The translations under genes were made by a program, and so were the position numbers. From assembly GCA_045636025.1 (NCBI GenBank), contig JAZTWP010000085.1, positions 7,319 to 71,318 on the forward strand: a stretch of DNA of 64,000 nucleotides. The letters are read 5' to 3'. The notes beneath the pieces were generated by a model. It saw only the letters and a program-made list of their open reading frames with translations. It was not told where the DNA came from and made no database searches. Shown here piece after piece: positions 1-8,607 of this stretch (positions are counted from its first letter, which is position 1; the number at the start of each line of letters is the position of its first letter). The stretch comes from UBA1081 sp045636025 (lineage in GTDB: Bacteria; Bacillota; Clostridia; Oscillospirales; Acutalibacteraceae).

Positions 1-870
1 CTGAACATTATAACTTCAATCATAATTGTTCAGCTTCCTATGCATATTGTTCTTAAATTTCTGAGAGCATTTGATCATATAAAAAACGGCGATTATTCTG
101 TAAGACTCAGGTTCAGATATTTCCCGGGACTGAAAAAATCTGCCGCAAGATTTAACAATATGGCTTCCCATTTGCAGAAAACAGAAATGCTCAGCAGTGA
201 TTTCATCAACAACTTCTCTCACGAAATGAAAACACCGATTTCATCCATAACAGGTTTTGCAAATCTGCTCAAAGATGACAATCTGCCAAAAGAAGTACGC
301 GATGAATACATTGACATAATACTTCAGGAGTCAGACAACCTCAGTCATCTGTCAAAAAAGATTCTGCTTTTGTCAAAACTTGAAGAACAGACTGAAATAA
401 CAGAAAAATCAATCATTAACATATCAGAACAGATAAGGCTTGCTGTTGCGGCAACATATCATACCTGGTCTGAAAAGAATATAACGATTGAAGCCGAAGA
501 AAATGATTATTTCACATCAGGTGACGAAGCTCTGCTTGAACACGTGTGGCAGAACCTTATTGACAATGCAATAAAATTCTCACCCGTCGGCGGTGAAATC
601 ACAATAAAAATTATTCCTGAAAAAGAAAAGCTCAATATAAGCATCAGCAATCAGGGAAAACCGATTCCGTCTGAAAACTTCTCAGATATTTTCAAAAAGT
701 TTTATCAGGGTGATAAATCAAACACAACAAAAGGCAACGGTCTCGGTCTGCCGATGGTTAAACAGATTATTTATCTTCACAACGGTGAAATATCCGTAAA
801 AAAATCAGACAATACATCTACAGTATTTGAAATAATACTGGACAGACATATCCTCACAAAAAATGACTGA
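1..870 (+). CDS. Sensor histidine kinase, 5' end outside window
   Basis: The reading frame is open from base 1, so the N-terminus lies upstream of the window. In order are the end of a transmembrane segment, a HAMP-like linker (about residues 15-60), a HisKA dimerisation/phosphoacceptor domain with the H-box FSHEMKTP near residue 75, and a HATPase_c domain with an N-box (NLIDNAIKFS) and a G-box (GNGLGLPMV). These show a membrane two-component kinase of the HAMP/HisKA/HATPase class that would phosphorylate a response regulator. The regulator is not in the window and presumably lies upstream. A strong hairpin follows the stop. The signal sensed cannot be told because the sensor domain is missing. 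Confidence 0.93.
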   Translation: MNIITSIIIVQLPMHIVLKFLRAFDHIKNGDYSVRLRFRYFPGLKKSAARFNNMASHLQKTEMLSSDFINNFSHEMKTPISSITGFANLLKDDNLPKEVRDEYIDIILQESDNLSHLSKKILLLSKLEEQTEITEKSIINISEQIRLAVAATYHTWSEKNITIEAEENDYFTSGDEALLEHVWQNLIDNAIKFSPVGGEITIKIIPEKEKLNISISNQGKPIPSENFSDIFKKFYQGDKSNTTKGNGLGLPMVKQIIYLHNGEISVKKSDNTSTVFEIILDRHILTKND

Positions 871-917
871 GATTACAGATGCTGATTCAATTTTTACAAA
901 GCAATAATTTATAAAAA

Positions 918-959
918 AATCGAAACAGCCCTCCTGTGCGTGGAGGGCTGTTTCGATTT
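918..959. terminator. Intrinsic terminator
   Basis: A long perfect stem (AAATCGAAACAGCCCTCC paired with its complement around a 7-nt loop) follows the histidine kinase. A-rich and T-rich flanks make it usable in both directions. I see no gene between 960 and about 1150. Confidence 0.85.
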
Positions 960-1151
960 ACTGCAAAAAAAAGAAGATAGAATGTGTTGAATGAAGTTAA
1001 AATAAAAAAAGACAGAAAAATCTGATATTTGCTTCTGTACTGCTGTTTTTTGTGCTTCCTGCGCAATTCTTATCAACGCAGTTCTGAACAACTCTCAGGC
1101 TCAATGGGCAATTATATCCGATGTCAGATTTGAGGGGTGCTTGAAATCTGT

Positions 1152-2225
1152 GACCTGAAACAAAAGAGGTTTTCGGAACTATCCCTGAAGGATCACTGAT
1201 GTTATTTACCTTCTACCACATAAATCTTTCTTTAACCGAAAACAATCAGACCATTTATGTATGCGACACGGAAAATCCTGTCATCGGTGAGGATGCTTGC
1301 GGTGGCACCTTCCTTGTAGTAGAATCTGTCGGCGAAGATGGTCGTCTTGAAGCAATACGCAACTATCACCGTTTCGGAAATGAAACTGCTGTTGACGAGT
1401 TTCTTTCTTCTATGAAGCTTTACGCCAGTGATTATTCTGAAAAAATAGCGCTACGCTCAGGTCAGAGTGACAGAATTGTTGCAATTGTAATTATCATTGC
1501 AGCATTTATCGTTTTAGGTCTTGCACTCTTTTCCTTCCTTCTTCGCAACTGTGCATTCGGGAATTATGTATCCGGCGGTTTACTGATACTTGCAGCAGGA
1601 CTTTTCTTTCTTTTCACATCAAGAGCTTTTTACTTCCGGTCTGATACGGTTATTGTCAACACAATGCTTCCGGGGCTTTCTGCAAAGGCATATTTTCTGT
1701 TTGAATTTGTGCTTGTAAGCGGTCTGTTTACCGAGAAATTAAAAAAGACTGCCAACATTATTATACTGTTATACGGAGTATTCATAACTGCCTTGGTGGG
1801 AGTTTCTCTTTTCAACAGCATTTATTTTCATGATATACTCGGTATGTGGGCAGCAGGTGTTGTTGTTTTCTCCGCAGTCTTTATGACTTTAGCTCTCATT
1901 TCACTGGATGAATCCTCACGCAAGCAAAAAGCTGTATTGCTTTTCAGCATCATTGGCATATCTGCGTTATGGCTTGATATTTTTGCTGTATATTTCGGTT
2001 TATGGCAGACAGGTCTTGTTTCAAAAATATTCTTCCTTATTGGCTTTGTTGCTGCAACGATTGTTTTCCTGCGTATCGTACCAAAAAATATCAAGGCGGC
2101 AGAAAAAGCTGAAAAACTTGAAAAAGAAAAAATCATCCTTGATGGCAGATCTTGCCGAAAGCCGTATTTCAACTCTTATGAATCAGATTCATCCTCACTT
2201 TATCTATAATACACTTGCATTCTGA
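1152..2225 (+). pseudogene. Decayed 7TM LytS/YesM-type sensor histidine kinase
   Basis: An open frame from 1154 (first ATG 1199) encodes an extracytoplasmic stretch, then six or seven hydrophobic helices (about residues 90-290) and a coiled-coil linker. It then runs out of frame near 2135-2145. The next frame continues with the hallmark QIHPHFIYNTL of His_kinase/LytS-YesM kinases and stops at 2225, before any ATPase domain. The gene therefore has at least one frameshift and a 3' truncation. The frame upstream of the first ATG also looks coding until a stop at 1151, so the 5' end is probably damaged too. It is almost certainly non-functional and marks this stretch as a decay zone. Confidence 0.75.
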
Positions 2226-2880
2226 TACGAAAAATATTCTTTACATAAATGCCTGTTGCAGAGAAAATTCACGCACAAATGAACTGGCACAGCATCTTCT
2301 CTGCATTCTTGACGGGCAGATACAATCGTAATTGCGGCACCTTATTGGGATCTTATGTTTCCGTCTGTGCTGAAAAGTTATTTCGAAAACATACCTGTCC
2401 TGTTTATATAACTTATAAGGTTGCTGTATTCGGTGTAAACTCACAGTATATACAGGATGACAATACAGGCTCATGGGTAACAACTGTAGCTCCCACCTGT
2501 ATCCTCAGGGTGAAAAGGTACTTTATTGCTATGATTGCAATAAGCTTGTAGGCTCAGAGGTAATTGCAATCACAGGACATATAGATGACAACGGAGACCA
2601 TAAATGTGATAATGGTTGCGGTTTTGAATATGGAAATCCTACTGATCACACACCTGATGAACCGACAACCCCACTCCCGAAGCTCCTGAGATGCAGAAAC
2701 AGAAGTTTGCGAAGATTGCGGTAAGGTTCACGCTGGTTTTTTTTGCAGAACTCATCTGCTTCTTTACAAAACTATTCAACTCTTTTAAGAATCTCTTTAC
2801 ATAAAAAATAACAACCGCTGGGGAGAAATTCTCAGCGATATTTCTTATCAAAAAATCATTGTTTGTTAAATTATGAAGTA
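2226..2880. other. Degenerate stretch with a surface-protein remnant
   Basis: No intact gene is visible. The + frame at 2473-2724 contains CYDCNKLVG and GHIDDNGDHKCD, a cysteine/aspartate pattern typical of repeats in large clostridial surface proteins, but it has no believable start and changes frame at its 3' end. The rest appears non-coding. I read it as the remains of genes disrupted by rearrangement next to the integration hot spot. Confidence 0.45.
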
Positions 2881-2940
2881 TAGTTTCCCTTGAAAAACAA
2901 ATACCAACATCACGATTTAAAATTTAAGGAGAGAATATAT

Positions 2941-3113
2941 ATGAAATCAACAGGAATAGTCCGCAGCATCGACGACCTGGGAAGAGTCATTATCCCTAAA
3001 GAAATCAGAAGAACAATGCGCATCCGTGAGGGCGACCCTTGCTGACAACATTGACACCTTTCGACAAATTCATATACGGTATGACAAAACTTGCAGAAAG
3101 ATTAAATGTATGA
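2941..3113 (+). pseudogene. spoVT: First, decayed copy of the spoVT 5' end plus a recombinase-like tail
   Basis: The first 33 codons match the start of the sporulation regulator SpoVT (AbrB-type DNA-binding domain; IDDLGRVIIPKEIRR motif), then TGC TGA stops the frame at 3045. The break falls at the same place as in the second copy at 3552. After it, in a shifted frame (3042-3113), comes LTTLTPFDKFIYGMTKLAER, similar in pattern to the tail attached to the second copy. The 60 bases upstream, with the ribosome-binding site, also resemble those of the second copy. The two 98-base coding stretches differ at seven positions. I read this as the relic of an earlier integration of a related element at spoVT. 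Confidence 0.7.
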
Positions 3114-3155
3114 TATGCTTATTAAAATTCAAATATGTTAAGGTAGGTTTGTTGA

Positions 3156-3482
3156 ATGGAAAATAAGATATTGATTTATTCTGCCAGCATTTCCCCTATT
3201 AAGTGCAAACATTATTGGGGCTGTCGTTTAGAACTGTTTCATGAAGAACCTTTTTGGAAAATAGAATTAACTGATACATATGCAAGAGATAGGTACAATG
3301 ATGATGAAATAAAAAGAAGTGCCATTTTACCTGAAAGGTTTCCAGATGTTTCTATACAAGAACTAAAAAAGTTTATTGAAGAAATAAATTGTTCGGGGCC
3401 CAATCAAGGTAGCGAGACACCATACCGAGAAATTCAAGATGTTGATGTTGAGAAAATTCTTCAAGCAGCAAAATGCAAATAA
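3156..3482 (+). CDS. Hypothetical protein, 108 aa
   Basis: A short soluble acidic protein with a plausible ribosome-binding site (AAGGTAGG) before ATG 3156. I do not recognise the family. It sits alone between the two spoVT 5' copies, so it is probably cargo left from an earlier integration. The composition (many E, D, R, Y) and a central PERFPDVSIQEL stretch look like a real folded protein rather than a chance frame. Confidence 0.5.
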   Translation: MENKILIYSASISPIKCKHYWGCRLELFHEEPFWKIELTDTYARDRYNDDEIKRSAILPERFPDVSIQELKKFIEEINCSGPNQGSETPYREIQDVDVEKILQAAKCK

Positions 3483-3551
3483 AAAACAAGTATAAATCCC
3501 CTTGAATCACAAATAATAGTATCACGATTTGAAATTAAAGGAGATTTATAT

Positions 3552-3728
3552 ATGAAAGCAACAGGAATAGTCCGCAGAATCGACGACCTGGGAAGAGTTG
3601 TTATTCCCAAAGAAATCAGAAGAACAATGCGCATCCGTGAGGGTGACCCCTTACATATATCATTGACACGGACAGATATGTTCTGTGATGCGTTTATCAG
3701 GCTTGCCGAACGGGCAGGAATAAGCTAA
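3552..3728 (+). pseudogene. spoVT: spoVT 5' part, interrupted after codon 33
   Basis: Codons 1-33 encode the start of SpoVT, the AbrB-family, GAF-containing regulator of forespore (sigma-G) genes, with RBS AAAGGAG at the right spacing. At codon 34 the sequence leaves SpoVT and runs into an unrelated 25-residue tail (LHISLTRTDMFCDAFIRL...), ending at 3726-3728. The break is inside the swapped-hairpin DNA-binding domain, so this 58-residue chimera should not fold as an AbrB domain. The missing part (EIYTDADGEVIFKKYS... plus GAF domain) lies 24 kb away at 27666-28107. The junction GTGAGGGTGACCC (3637-3649) recurs exactly there. Joining the two gives 179 codons; B. subtilis SpoVT has about 178. 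Confidence 0.9.
3637..3649 (+). repeat. Left attachment core (attL) in spoVT
   Basis: GTGAGGGTGACCC is identical to 27653-27665. It encodes part of the SpoVT residues REGDP and is in the same reading frame at both ends. Confidence 0.85.
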
Positions 3729-3762
3729 AAGCAAGAGCAGAAAGATTGATGGTCTTTCTGCT
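3656..3762 (+). repeat. Direct repeat, left copy (tail + terminator)
   Basis: About 107 bp that recur at 7239-7344 with a handful of mismatches and one 1-base deletion. It contains the recombinase-type tail coding sequence and the hairpin that follows. The two copies bracket the three-gene sugar operon. Confidence 0.85.
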
Positions 3763-3765
3763 CTT
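3733..3765. terminator. Terminator shared by the spoVT 5' part and the sugar operon
   Basis: The stem AAGAGCAGAAAG / CTTTCTGCTCTT encloses a 9-nt loop. It lies between two convergent units: the spoVT fragment and the minus-strand PHP/MFS/deacetylase operon. Confidence 0.75.
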
Positions 3766-3771
3766 CATTTA

Positions 3772-4608
3772 TTATTCAAAAATATTCCATGAAACAACCT
3801 GAACATCTTTTTCTTTTGCCCGTGTGAGTAAATCACCGCTTTTTAAAAGTTCGTATTCAAACACCCGTTTTTGCCATTCGTTCCCCATATCTATGCAAGG
3901 CAATGCAGGGTGCAGAAATATTTCGGTAATACCATCTATGCAATTATCAACTGCGTTGATATAGTATTGCCTTAATGTTTCATAATCTTTAATTCTGTCC
4001 ATCGACCACGGGTTTGATACTAAATCATCAAGCATCTGTACCCCTCTTTTTTCACCGGAACGTACAATTGCATTTTGCAGAGTAATAATAGGTTTCGGAA
4101 TTTTTATTCCGAGCTGTCTTTCTAAAAAGCCTGATGTTTTTGGAAAACGGAACGGCAGATTATGTTCTGCACAAAAATCAAAAGCATCCAGAAAAAACCG
4201 TCTGCCGTTTATACCATAAAGGGTACCGCAATGGTTATCTGCATGGTCAACCCTTGCCCCGTTTTCAGTTATATACTGATACTGTGCCTCTAATTCTTTT
4301 CGCACATCTTTCCTTTTAGCCTTAAAGGTCAAATCCTTCTGATTTGCATATAATCCGTCAACACCAAGAGATTCTGCTCCTGTAAGACTCTCCCATCTGC
4401 TGTTTTCACCATCAGAGTTTATAGTCAGATGAACACCGACAGGAATTTGTTTTTCTGCCGAAAAATTCACAGCATCCTCTGCATCAGGTGCTACCGTCAT
4501 GAGAGATGTTGAAGTTATAAGCCCTTTTTCCAATAATTCTTTTATTGCTTCGTTTTGCTCATGATTATACCCGAAATCATCTGCATTGATTATTAAAAAC
4601 TTACTCAT
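3772..4608 (-). CDS. ChbG/YdjC-family carbohydrate deacetylase
   Basis: The start is ATG 4608, which overlaps the end of the upstream transporter gene (translational coupling); the longer frame adds four residues without its own RBS. The protein opens with IINADDFGYN, the metal-binding Asp-Asp motif of the YdjC/ChbG fold, followed by GVHLTIN and a DHADNH motif supplying metal-ligand histidines. Length (278 aa) fits the family, which removes N-acetyl groups from chitooligosaccharides or related sugars. It lies downstream of a GPH symporter and a PHP-domain hydrolase, so it probably works on a sugar imported by the same operon. The exact substrate is unknown. Confidence 0.88.
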   Translation of the reverse strand: MSKFLIINADDFGYNHEQNEAIKELLEKGLITSTSLMTVAPDAEDAVNFSAEKQIPVGVHLTINSDGENSRWESLTGAESLGVDGLYANQKDLTFKAKRKDVRKELEAQYQYITENGARVDHADNHCGTLYGINGRRFFLDAFDFCAEHNLPFRFPKTSGFLERQLGIKIPKPIITLQNAIVRSGEKRGVQMLDDLVSNPWSMDRIKDYETLRQYYINAVDNCIDGITEIFLHPALPCIDMGNEWQKRVFEYELLKSGDLLTRAKEKDVQVVSWNIFE

Positions 4609-5905
4609 CCTTTTTGTCACCGGGGAATTTAAGGAATAATGATATAACAGTTGCTAACAACATTGCTGCTGCAGGGAATACACAAAGCAACACTCTTGCT
4701 GCAAGAGCAGGGTTTTCACCCGGATTATCACCATCTTCAAATCCGAAGAAATGTGATGTGGTAAAGAAAGCCAGAGAAATATAAAGTCCGTTAAGTCTGT
4801 TCATAACACCCATAAGAGAATTGATAATTCCCTCTCTCTTTACACCGTGCTTTCTGTAGTCATCATCAACGATTTTTGCACCGATACAGTCCATTGTTGT
4901 AAGACAAGCAGCAACGCCAAAGCCCATAACTGCTGCAATTATAATAGCAGGAACTAAACTTGATACGAAGAAAAGCGGAACAAAGCCAACCGCCATTATG
5001 ATAAAGCCGATACGCCAGACTGTCATAATAGGAACTTTTTTTGTAAGCTTTGACCAGATTATCATACCAATAACCGCAACGCCAAGTACAATAGCAAGCA
5101 TTATTGTTGTTGTGCTACCGCCAAGCCCCAGAGTGTATTTTACATAGAATGGTAATGCCTGTGTAATAAGTGAAAAGGCTGCAGAATAGAATGCTCCTGC
5201 AAGTCCGTAAATCCAGAAACGAGGATTTGTAACAAGAGCTATAATACCCTGTATAAGTTTAGGCTTTTCCATTTCTTCATAGTTTATTTCAGTTTCGTGG
5301 CAACCCCAGAAGCAATACATCATAACTGCAAGTGCCAGAACACCGTAAATTACAGCGGTAAGCTGAAAACCGATTGCTTCAGTAATCATCGGAGTTAAAG
5401 CAATACTGATTGCCATTGCAAAAAGCTGGCAGGTCTGACGGAAACTGTTTGTCTTTGCACGGTCTTCGTCTTTCTTGAAAAGCTCAACGAAAAGTGAGCC
5501 GTAGTTTGCATTTACAAGTGAATCAAGAGTACCGGTAAGTATGTACATAAGAAGCATATAAATAAAGAGTTTACTGTCATCTGTCTGAATTGCACCGGGT
5601 ACATTATAAAAAAGAATAAAGAAGAGAACCAGAAGAGGGGTACCGATTAAAAGCCAGGGTCTTCTTCTGCCCCATTTTGTTCTTGTGTTGTCTGACAAAA
5701 AACCGTAAACCGGATTGTCTATAGCATCAACAAAAGCATAAATTAACGGGATAAGAGCATATCGCTCCATATCAAGTCCTAATGTATCCACATAGAAAAT
5801 TGCAGCAAAGGACTTGAACATATTGATTGGCAGTGATGTACCGAACATAGCAAAACCATAACGGAATGGCGATGTCTTTTTAACTAATGAACTTTCAGTT
5901 TTCAT
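4601..5905 (-). CDS. GPH-family sugar:cation symporter (MFS)
   Basis: A 434-aa membrane protein with about 12 hydrophobic helices. GPH (glycoside-pentoside-hexuronide, melibiose-carrier) signatures include the N-terminal FRYGFAMFGTSLP, the IDNPVYGFLSDNTRTKWGRRRPW segment after helix 2 (Asp-containing cation site and basic loop), and a family-like TNPRFWIYGLAG segment at mid-protein. It would import a glycoside or pentoside with Na+ or H+. Its start codon overlaps the stop of the PHP hydrolase gene (ATGA) and its 3' end overlaps the deacetylase gene, so the three form one operon. Confidence 0.9.
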   Translation of the reverse strand: MKTESSLVKKTSPFRYGFAMFGTSLPINMFKSFAAIFYVDTLGLDMERYALIPLIYAFVDAIDNPVYGFLSDNTRTKWGRRRPWLLIGTPLLVLFFILFYNVPGAIQTDDSKLFIYMLLMYILTGTLDSLVNANYGSLFVELFKKDEDRAKTNSFRQTCQLFAMAISIALTPMITEAIGFQLTAVIYGVLALAVMMYCFWGCHETEINYEEMEKPKLIQGIIALVTNPRFWIYGLAGAFYSAAFSLITQALPFYVKYTLGLGGSTTTIMLAIVLGVAVIGMIIWSKLTKKVPIMTVWRIGFIIMAVGFVPLFFVSSLVPAIIIAAVMGFGVAACLTTMDCIGAKIVDDDYRKHGVKREGIINSLMGVMNRLNGLYISLAFFTTSHFFGFEDGDNPGENPALAARVLLCVFPAAAMLLATVISLFLKFPGDKKDE

Positions 5906-7167
5906 TTTGTTACCTCCTCGGAGTCATTAAAATAAACAGGGTTTGATATTGCGCATACTCTTTTCAGCTTGCCGATGCCTTCAGTAGCCTTGACATAGGC
6001 AAATTTTGTTTTTTGCAGTGTTACTTCTGCAACACAATTATTAACAGTTATCTCTTTTTCACCATAGTCTGTTACAAGAATAACTTTTTTAGCGGTACTT
6101 TTTATTTCAAGAGGTATTTCTTTTGAAAAATCTGCTGTGCCACCCATTACAGTATCAGCATATCTGAGATTAAGTCTTATTCCGTTAACTTTCTGTGTTA
6201 CAAAAGAATTACCGTTTTTTATTGAGTCAAGAATATCCTCTGCTCCCCGTGATTTGGAATAAACTGCCGTGACGGGGCTGCCAAGCTTGGCAAAGCCTTT
6301 CGGATTATGGTAATCACTACCGCCTACGATGGGGATTTTTCGTCCTTTTTTAAGAAGTGAAGTCCACCATTCAATCGCTCTGTTATTTGCAGGTCGCATG
6401 GGACCATTCCATATTTCCATCATATCGAAGGCGTTTTCTTCCTCCCATTTGTAAGGACAAATCGGGCATTTGGGATGATTGACAGAAACAACCGCACCAA
6501 GACTTTTTGCGTGAAGAATAATCTCCTGCATTTCTTCTTTCGTGTTGGCAATAAATGAGTTTTCAAACGGTGATGAAACTCCGAAGAAATTCATATGCCC
6601 GTTGTAATGGGTCCATTCAACTGCAGGAATAAAGGTAAGAGAGTCGAAATGAGGCAAATGAAGATTTTCTGCAAAATTATTGTGATTTGCAAGACCTATA
6701 AAATCAAGCTTTCTTTCTTTTGCCATTACACCTAATTCATAGGCATTGAATTTACCGTCAGAGGCGTTGGAATGTATATGCAAATCACCGAAAAGAAGAA
6801 TTTCGTTCTTGTATTCAAACTCAATATTATATGTAACCTCAACACCATCGGGTAAAACGTGGTAGGCACCTACAATTATCTGCCATTCTCCCGGATTTAT
6901 GGGTCCTGTAAGATAACCGTTTGATGACTCAGATTCACCAACAAAAATGCTTTTATGGGCACTTCCCGACCAACCAATGAAATGACCTTTTTCATTCATT
7001 AAACCGATATCAATGGTATTTGATGGTTTAAGGTCCCCGAGTAAACCTTTTGTCGGTTTAAAATAGTCATAACTTACTGTTATTTTTACAACATTTTCCG
7101 GTACAGAAAACGGGACTGTATAATAAAGACCTTCTTTATCTTTTGTGATTTTGTGGACCAGCTTCAT
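5902..7167 (-). CDS. CehA/McbA-type PHP-domain metallohydrolase
   Basis: First gene of the three-gene operon; RBS AGGTGGG before ATG 7167. Residues 1-120 form a beta-rich N-terminal domain. The PHP catalytic domain starts near residue 128 with GDLHIHSNASDG (metal-binding DxHxH) and continues with a GLANHNNF histidine pair, VSVNHPKCP and GGSDYHNPKG near residue 300, all metal ligands. The CehA/McbA branch hydrolyses phosphoesters or related bonds. Pairing with a GPH symporter and a ChbG-like deacetylase suggests processing of a modified sugar. No signal peptide is seen, so it should be cytoplasmic. Confidence 0.87.
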   Translation of the reverse strand: MKLVHKITKDKEGLYYTVPFSVPENVVKITVSYDYFKPTKGLLGDLKPSNTIDIGLMNEKGHFIGWSGSAHKSIFVGESESSNGYLTGPINPGEWQIIVGAYHVLPDGVEVTYNIEFEYKNEILLFGDLHIHSNASDGKFNAYELGVMAKERKLDFIGLANHNNFAENLHLPHFDSLTFIPAVEWTHYNGHMNFFGVSSPFENSFIANTKEEMQEIILHAKSLGAVVSVNHPKCPICPYKWEEENAFDMMEIWNGPMRPANNRAIEWWTSLLKKGRKIPIVGGSDYHNPKGFAKLGSPVTAVYSKSRGAEDILDSIKNGNSFVTQKVNGIRLNLRYADTVMGGTADFSKEIPLEIKSTAKKVILVTDYGEKEITVNNCVAEVTLQKTKFAYVKATEGIGKLKRVCAISNPVYFNDSEEVTK

Positions 7168-7238
7168 CTTTTCCCACCTCTCAGCTTTAACTGTTTTCAG
7201 TATATCATACAGATAATATTTTTACAATCAGTTTTTAT

Positions 7239-7344
7239 TATATCATTGACACGGACAGATATCTTCTGTGATGCTTTATAAGACTCACCGAACGGGCAGG
7301 AATAAGCTAAAAGCAAGAGCAGAAAGATTGATGGTCTTTCTGCT
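7239..7344 (+). repeat. Direct repeat, right copy (tail + terminator)
   Basis: Second copy of the 3656-3762 sequence. It lacks the spoVT 5' part and the 13-bp core, and its tail frame is broken by a one-base deletion. The terminator hairpin is retained. A further stem, CAGCCCTC / GAGGGCTG, follows at 7371-7393. Confidence 0.85.
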
Positions 7345-7525
7345 TTTTGTTGTTTGAAACAAAGCAAAAACAGCCCTCTTTTTGTGAGGGCTGCTCTGCT
7401 TTAATGTGAAAGTATCCATATGACAAAATGAGAAGTTGTACATTAATTATGCTCTTTCTTCGGGAAAACAAAATTTTTTTCAGAAATTTTATATATGAAA
7501 ATTTCCTTGATTAAACCTCTCATAA

Positions 7526-7544
7526 TTTGTTTGCGATTTGATTG
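7526..7544 (+). promoter_or_regulatory. Iteron copy upstream of the winged-helix gene
   Basis: The 19-bp sequence TTTGTTTGCGATTTGATTG is identical to the last repeat of the 8241-8371 array. It is 32 bases before the start codon, followed at once by an inverted partial copy (CGCAAA). It is well placed for the encoded protein to bind and repress its own gene. Confidence 0.65.
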
Positions 7545-7576
7545 TTGTCGCAAATAAATTATAGGGAGGGTTCGGA

Positions 7577-8164
7577 ATGAACCAGAATATTATTATCAGA
7601 AAAAGCATTACAGACGACAAAATTTTCAGAGAACCGAAAACAATGCAGATTATGTGGTATATTTTACTGAATGCCGACAAAGAGCAGAAACTGAAGACTA
7701 CATATCAGCAGATAACCTGCATCACGGGACTTTCAAAGCTTTTGGCAGAAAAAGCAATAGAAAGTCTTAAAAATTCAGGATATATCGCAAAAAGAGTATC
7801 CGGAAAAGAAGTGTCAATAAAAATCAATAAGGATTTTCCATTTCTTATGAAAAGAAAAACTCAGGATTGCTTCAGATTCGATGAAAATGCCCTGCACTTT
7901 GACTGGTTCAATGAATATCAGACCAGACATCTGTGGATTTATCTTCTGCTCAAAGCAAATACAGAACCTGTTGCTTTCAAGTCAACCGTAATTGACAAAG
8001 GTGAACTGATGATAACAGTATCAAGTCTGTCAACCGCAACAGGACTTACTGTAAGTCAGGTCCGAACTGCACTCGAAAAGCTTGCAGACAGTAACAGCAT
8101 CGAAGTAAAGACTACAAATAAATACTCAGTAATAAAAATCATAGATTTTGAAGCCTTTTTATAA
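7577..8164 (+). CDS. Tandem winged-helix, replication-initiator-like protein
   Basis: 195 aa, RBS GGAGGG before ATG 7577. Residues about 1-85 form one winged-helix unit. Residues about 110-190 form a second that follows the layout of N-terminal domains of phage/plasmid replisome proteins (HLWIYLLLKAN ... SLSTATGLTVSQVRTALEKL ... TNKYSVIKIIDFE). Near-identical iterons lie just upstream and as a cluster just downstream, the usual context of an initiator that binds its origin and represses itself. No catalytic motif is present. A plain transcription factor is the alternative. Confidence 0.6.
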   Translation: MNQNIIIRKSITDDKIFREPKTMQIMWYILLNADKEQKLKTTYQQITCITGLSKLLAEKAIESLKNSGYIAKRVSGKEVSIKINKDFPFLMKRKTQDCFRFDENALHFDWFNEYQTRHLWIYLLLKANTEPVAFKSTVIDKGELMITVSSLSTATGLTVSQVRTALEKLADSNSIEVKTTNKYSVIKIIDFEAFL

Positions 8165-8240
8165 GATTCTGCACCCGTTTGGGTGCTTTTTTTATGCCGA
8201 TTTACAACTGCACCCTATTTTTATCCGATAAATTTTCGCC

Positions 8241-8371
8241 TTGTTTGCGATTTCCTTGTTATTTGTTTGCGATTTCTTCGATATTTGCTTGTGATTTCCT
8301 TGTCAGATGACTGAATAAAAAAATTACAGCATCGATTGTGATTTCTTTGCTGTTTGTTTGCGATTTGATTG
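8241..8371 (+). repeat. Iteron array, possible replication origin
   Basis: Five degenerate copies of TTTGTTTGCGATTTNNTTG start near 8241, 8263, 8284, 8333 and 8353. Spacing is about 20-22 bases within groups, in an A+T-rich intergenic stretch (8165-8607). The last copy equals the one at 7526. Downstream lie a hairpin terminator at 8410-8444 and another at 8548-8580. Confidence 0.65.
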
Positions 8372-8409
8372 TTTTTTGATTGCTATATGTTTTTCAAGGA
8401 ATAAAAAAA

Positions 8410-8444
8410 GCAAGAACAGCCCTTTCAAAAAGGACTGTTCTTGC
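8410..8444. terminator. Intrinsic terminator after the iteron array
   Basis: The stem GCAAGAACAG / CTGTTCTTGC with extended pairing is preceded by an A-run, so it reads best for leftward transcripts. Confidence 0.65.
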
Positions 8445-8547
8445 GGTGTGATAGGCTGTATCCGAAAAAACAAAAAAAACGGATACGATGGAGAATCCAT
8501 ATTATCGAAGCTCTGAAATAATTATGCTCGTCAGAATATGATGATAA

Positions 8548-8580
8548 AAGAAAAAAGCCCTCTTTTAAGAGAACTTTTCG
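8548..8580 (-). terminator. Terminator of the RepL-like gene
   Basis: On the minus strand an AAGTTCTC / GAGGGCTT stem is followed by a run of Ts, 28 bases past the stop of the 8608 gene. Confidence 0.65.
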
Positions 8581-8607
8581 CTTTTATATTTAATTATCTA
8601 TTATTTT

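Noticed and set aside
8241..8371. Regularly repeated words resembling a CRISPR array
   Set aside because: Units are degenerate, spacing is about 20 bases without true spacers, and no cas gene is present; iterons fit better.
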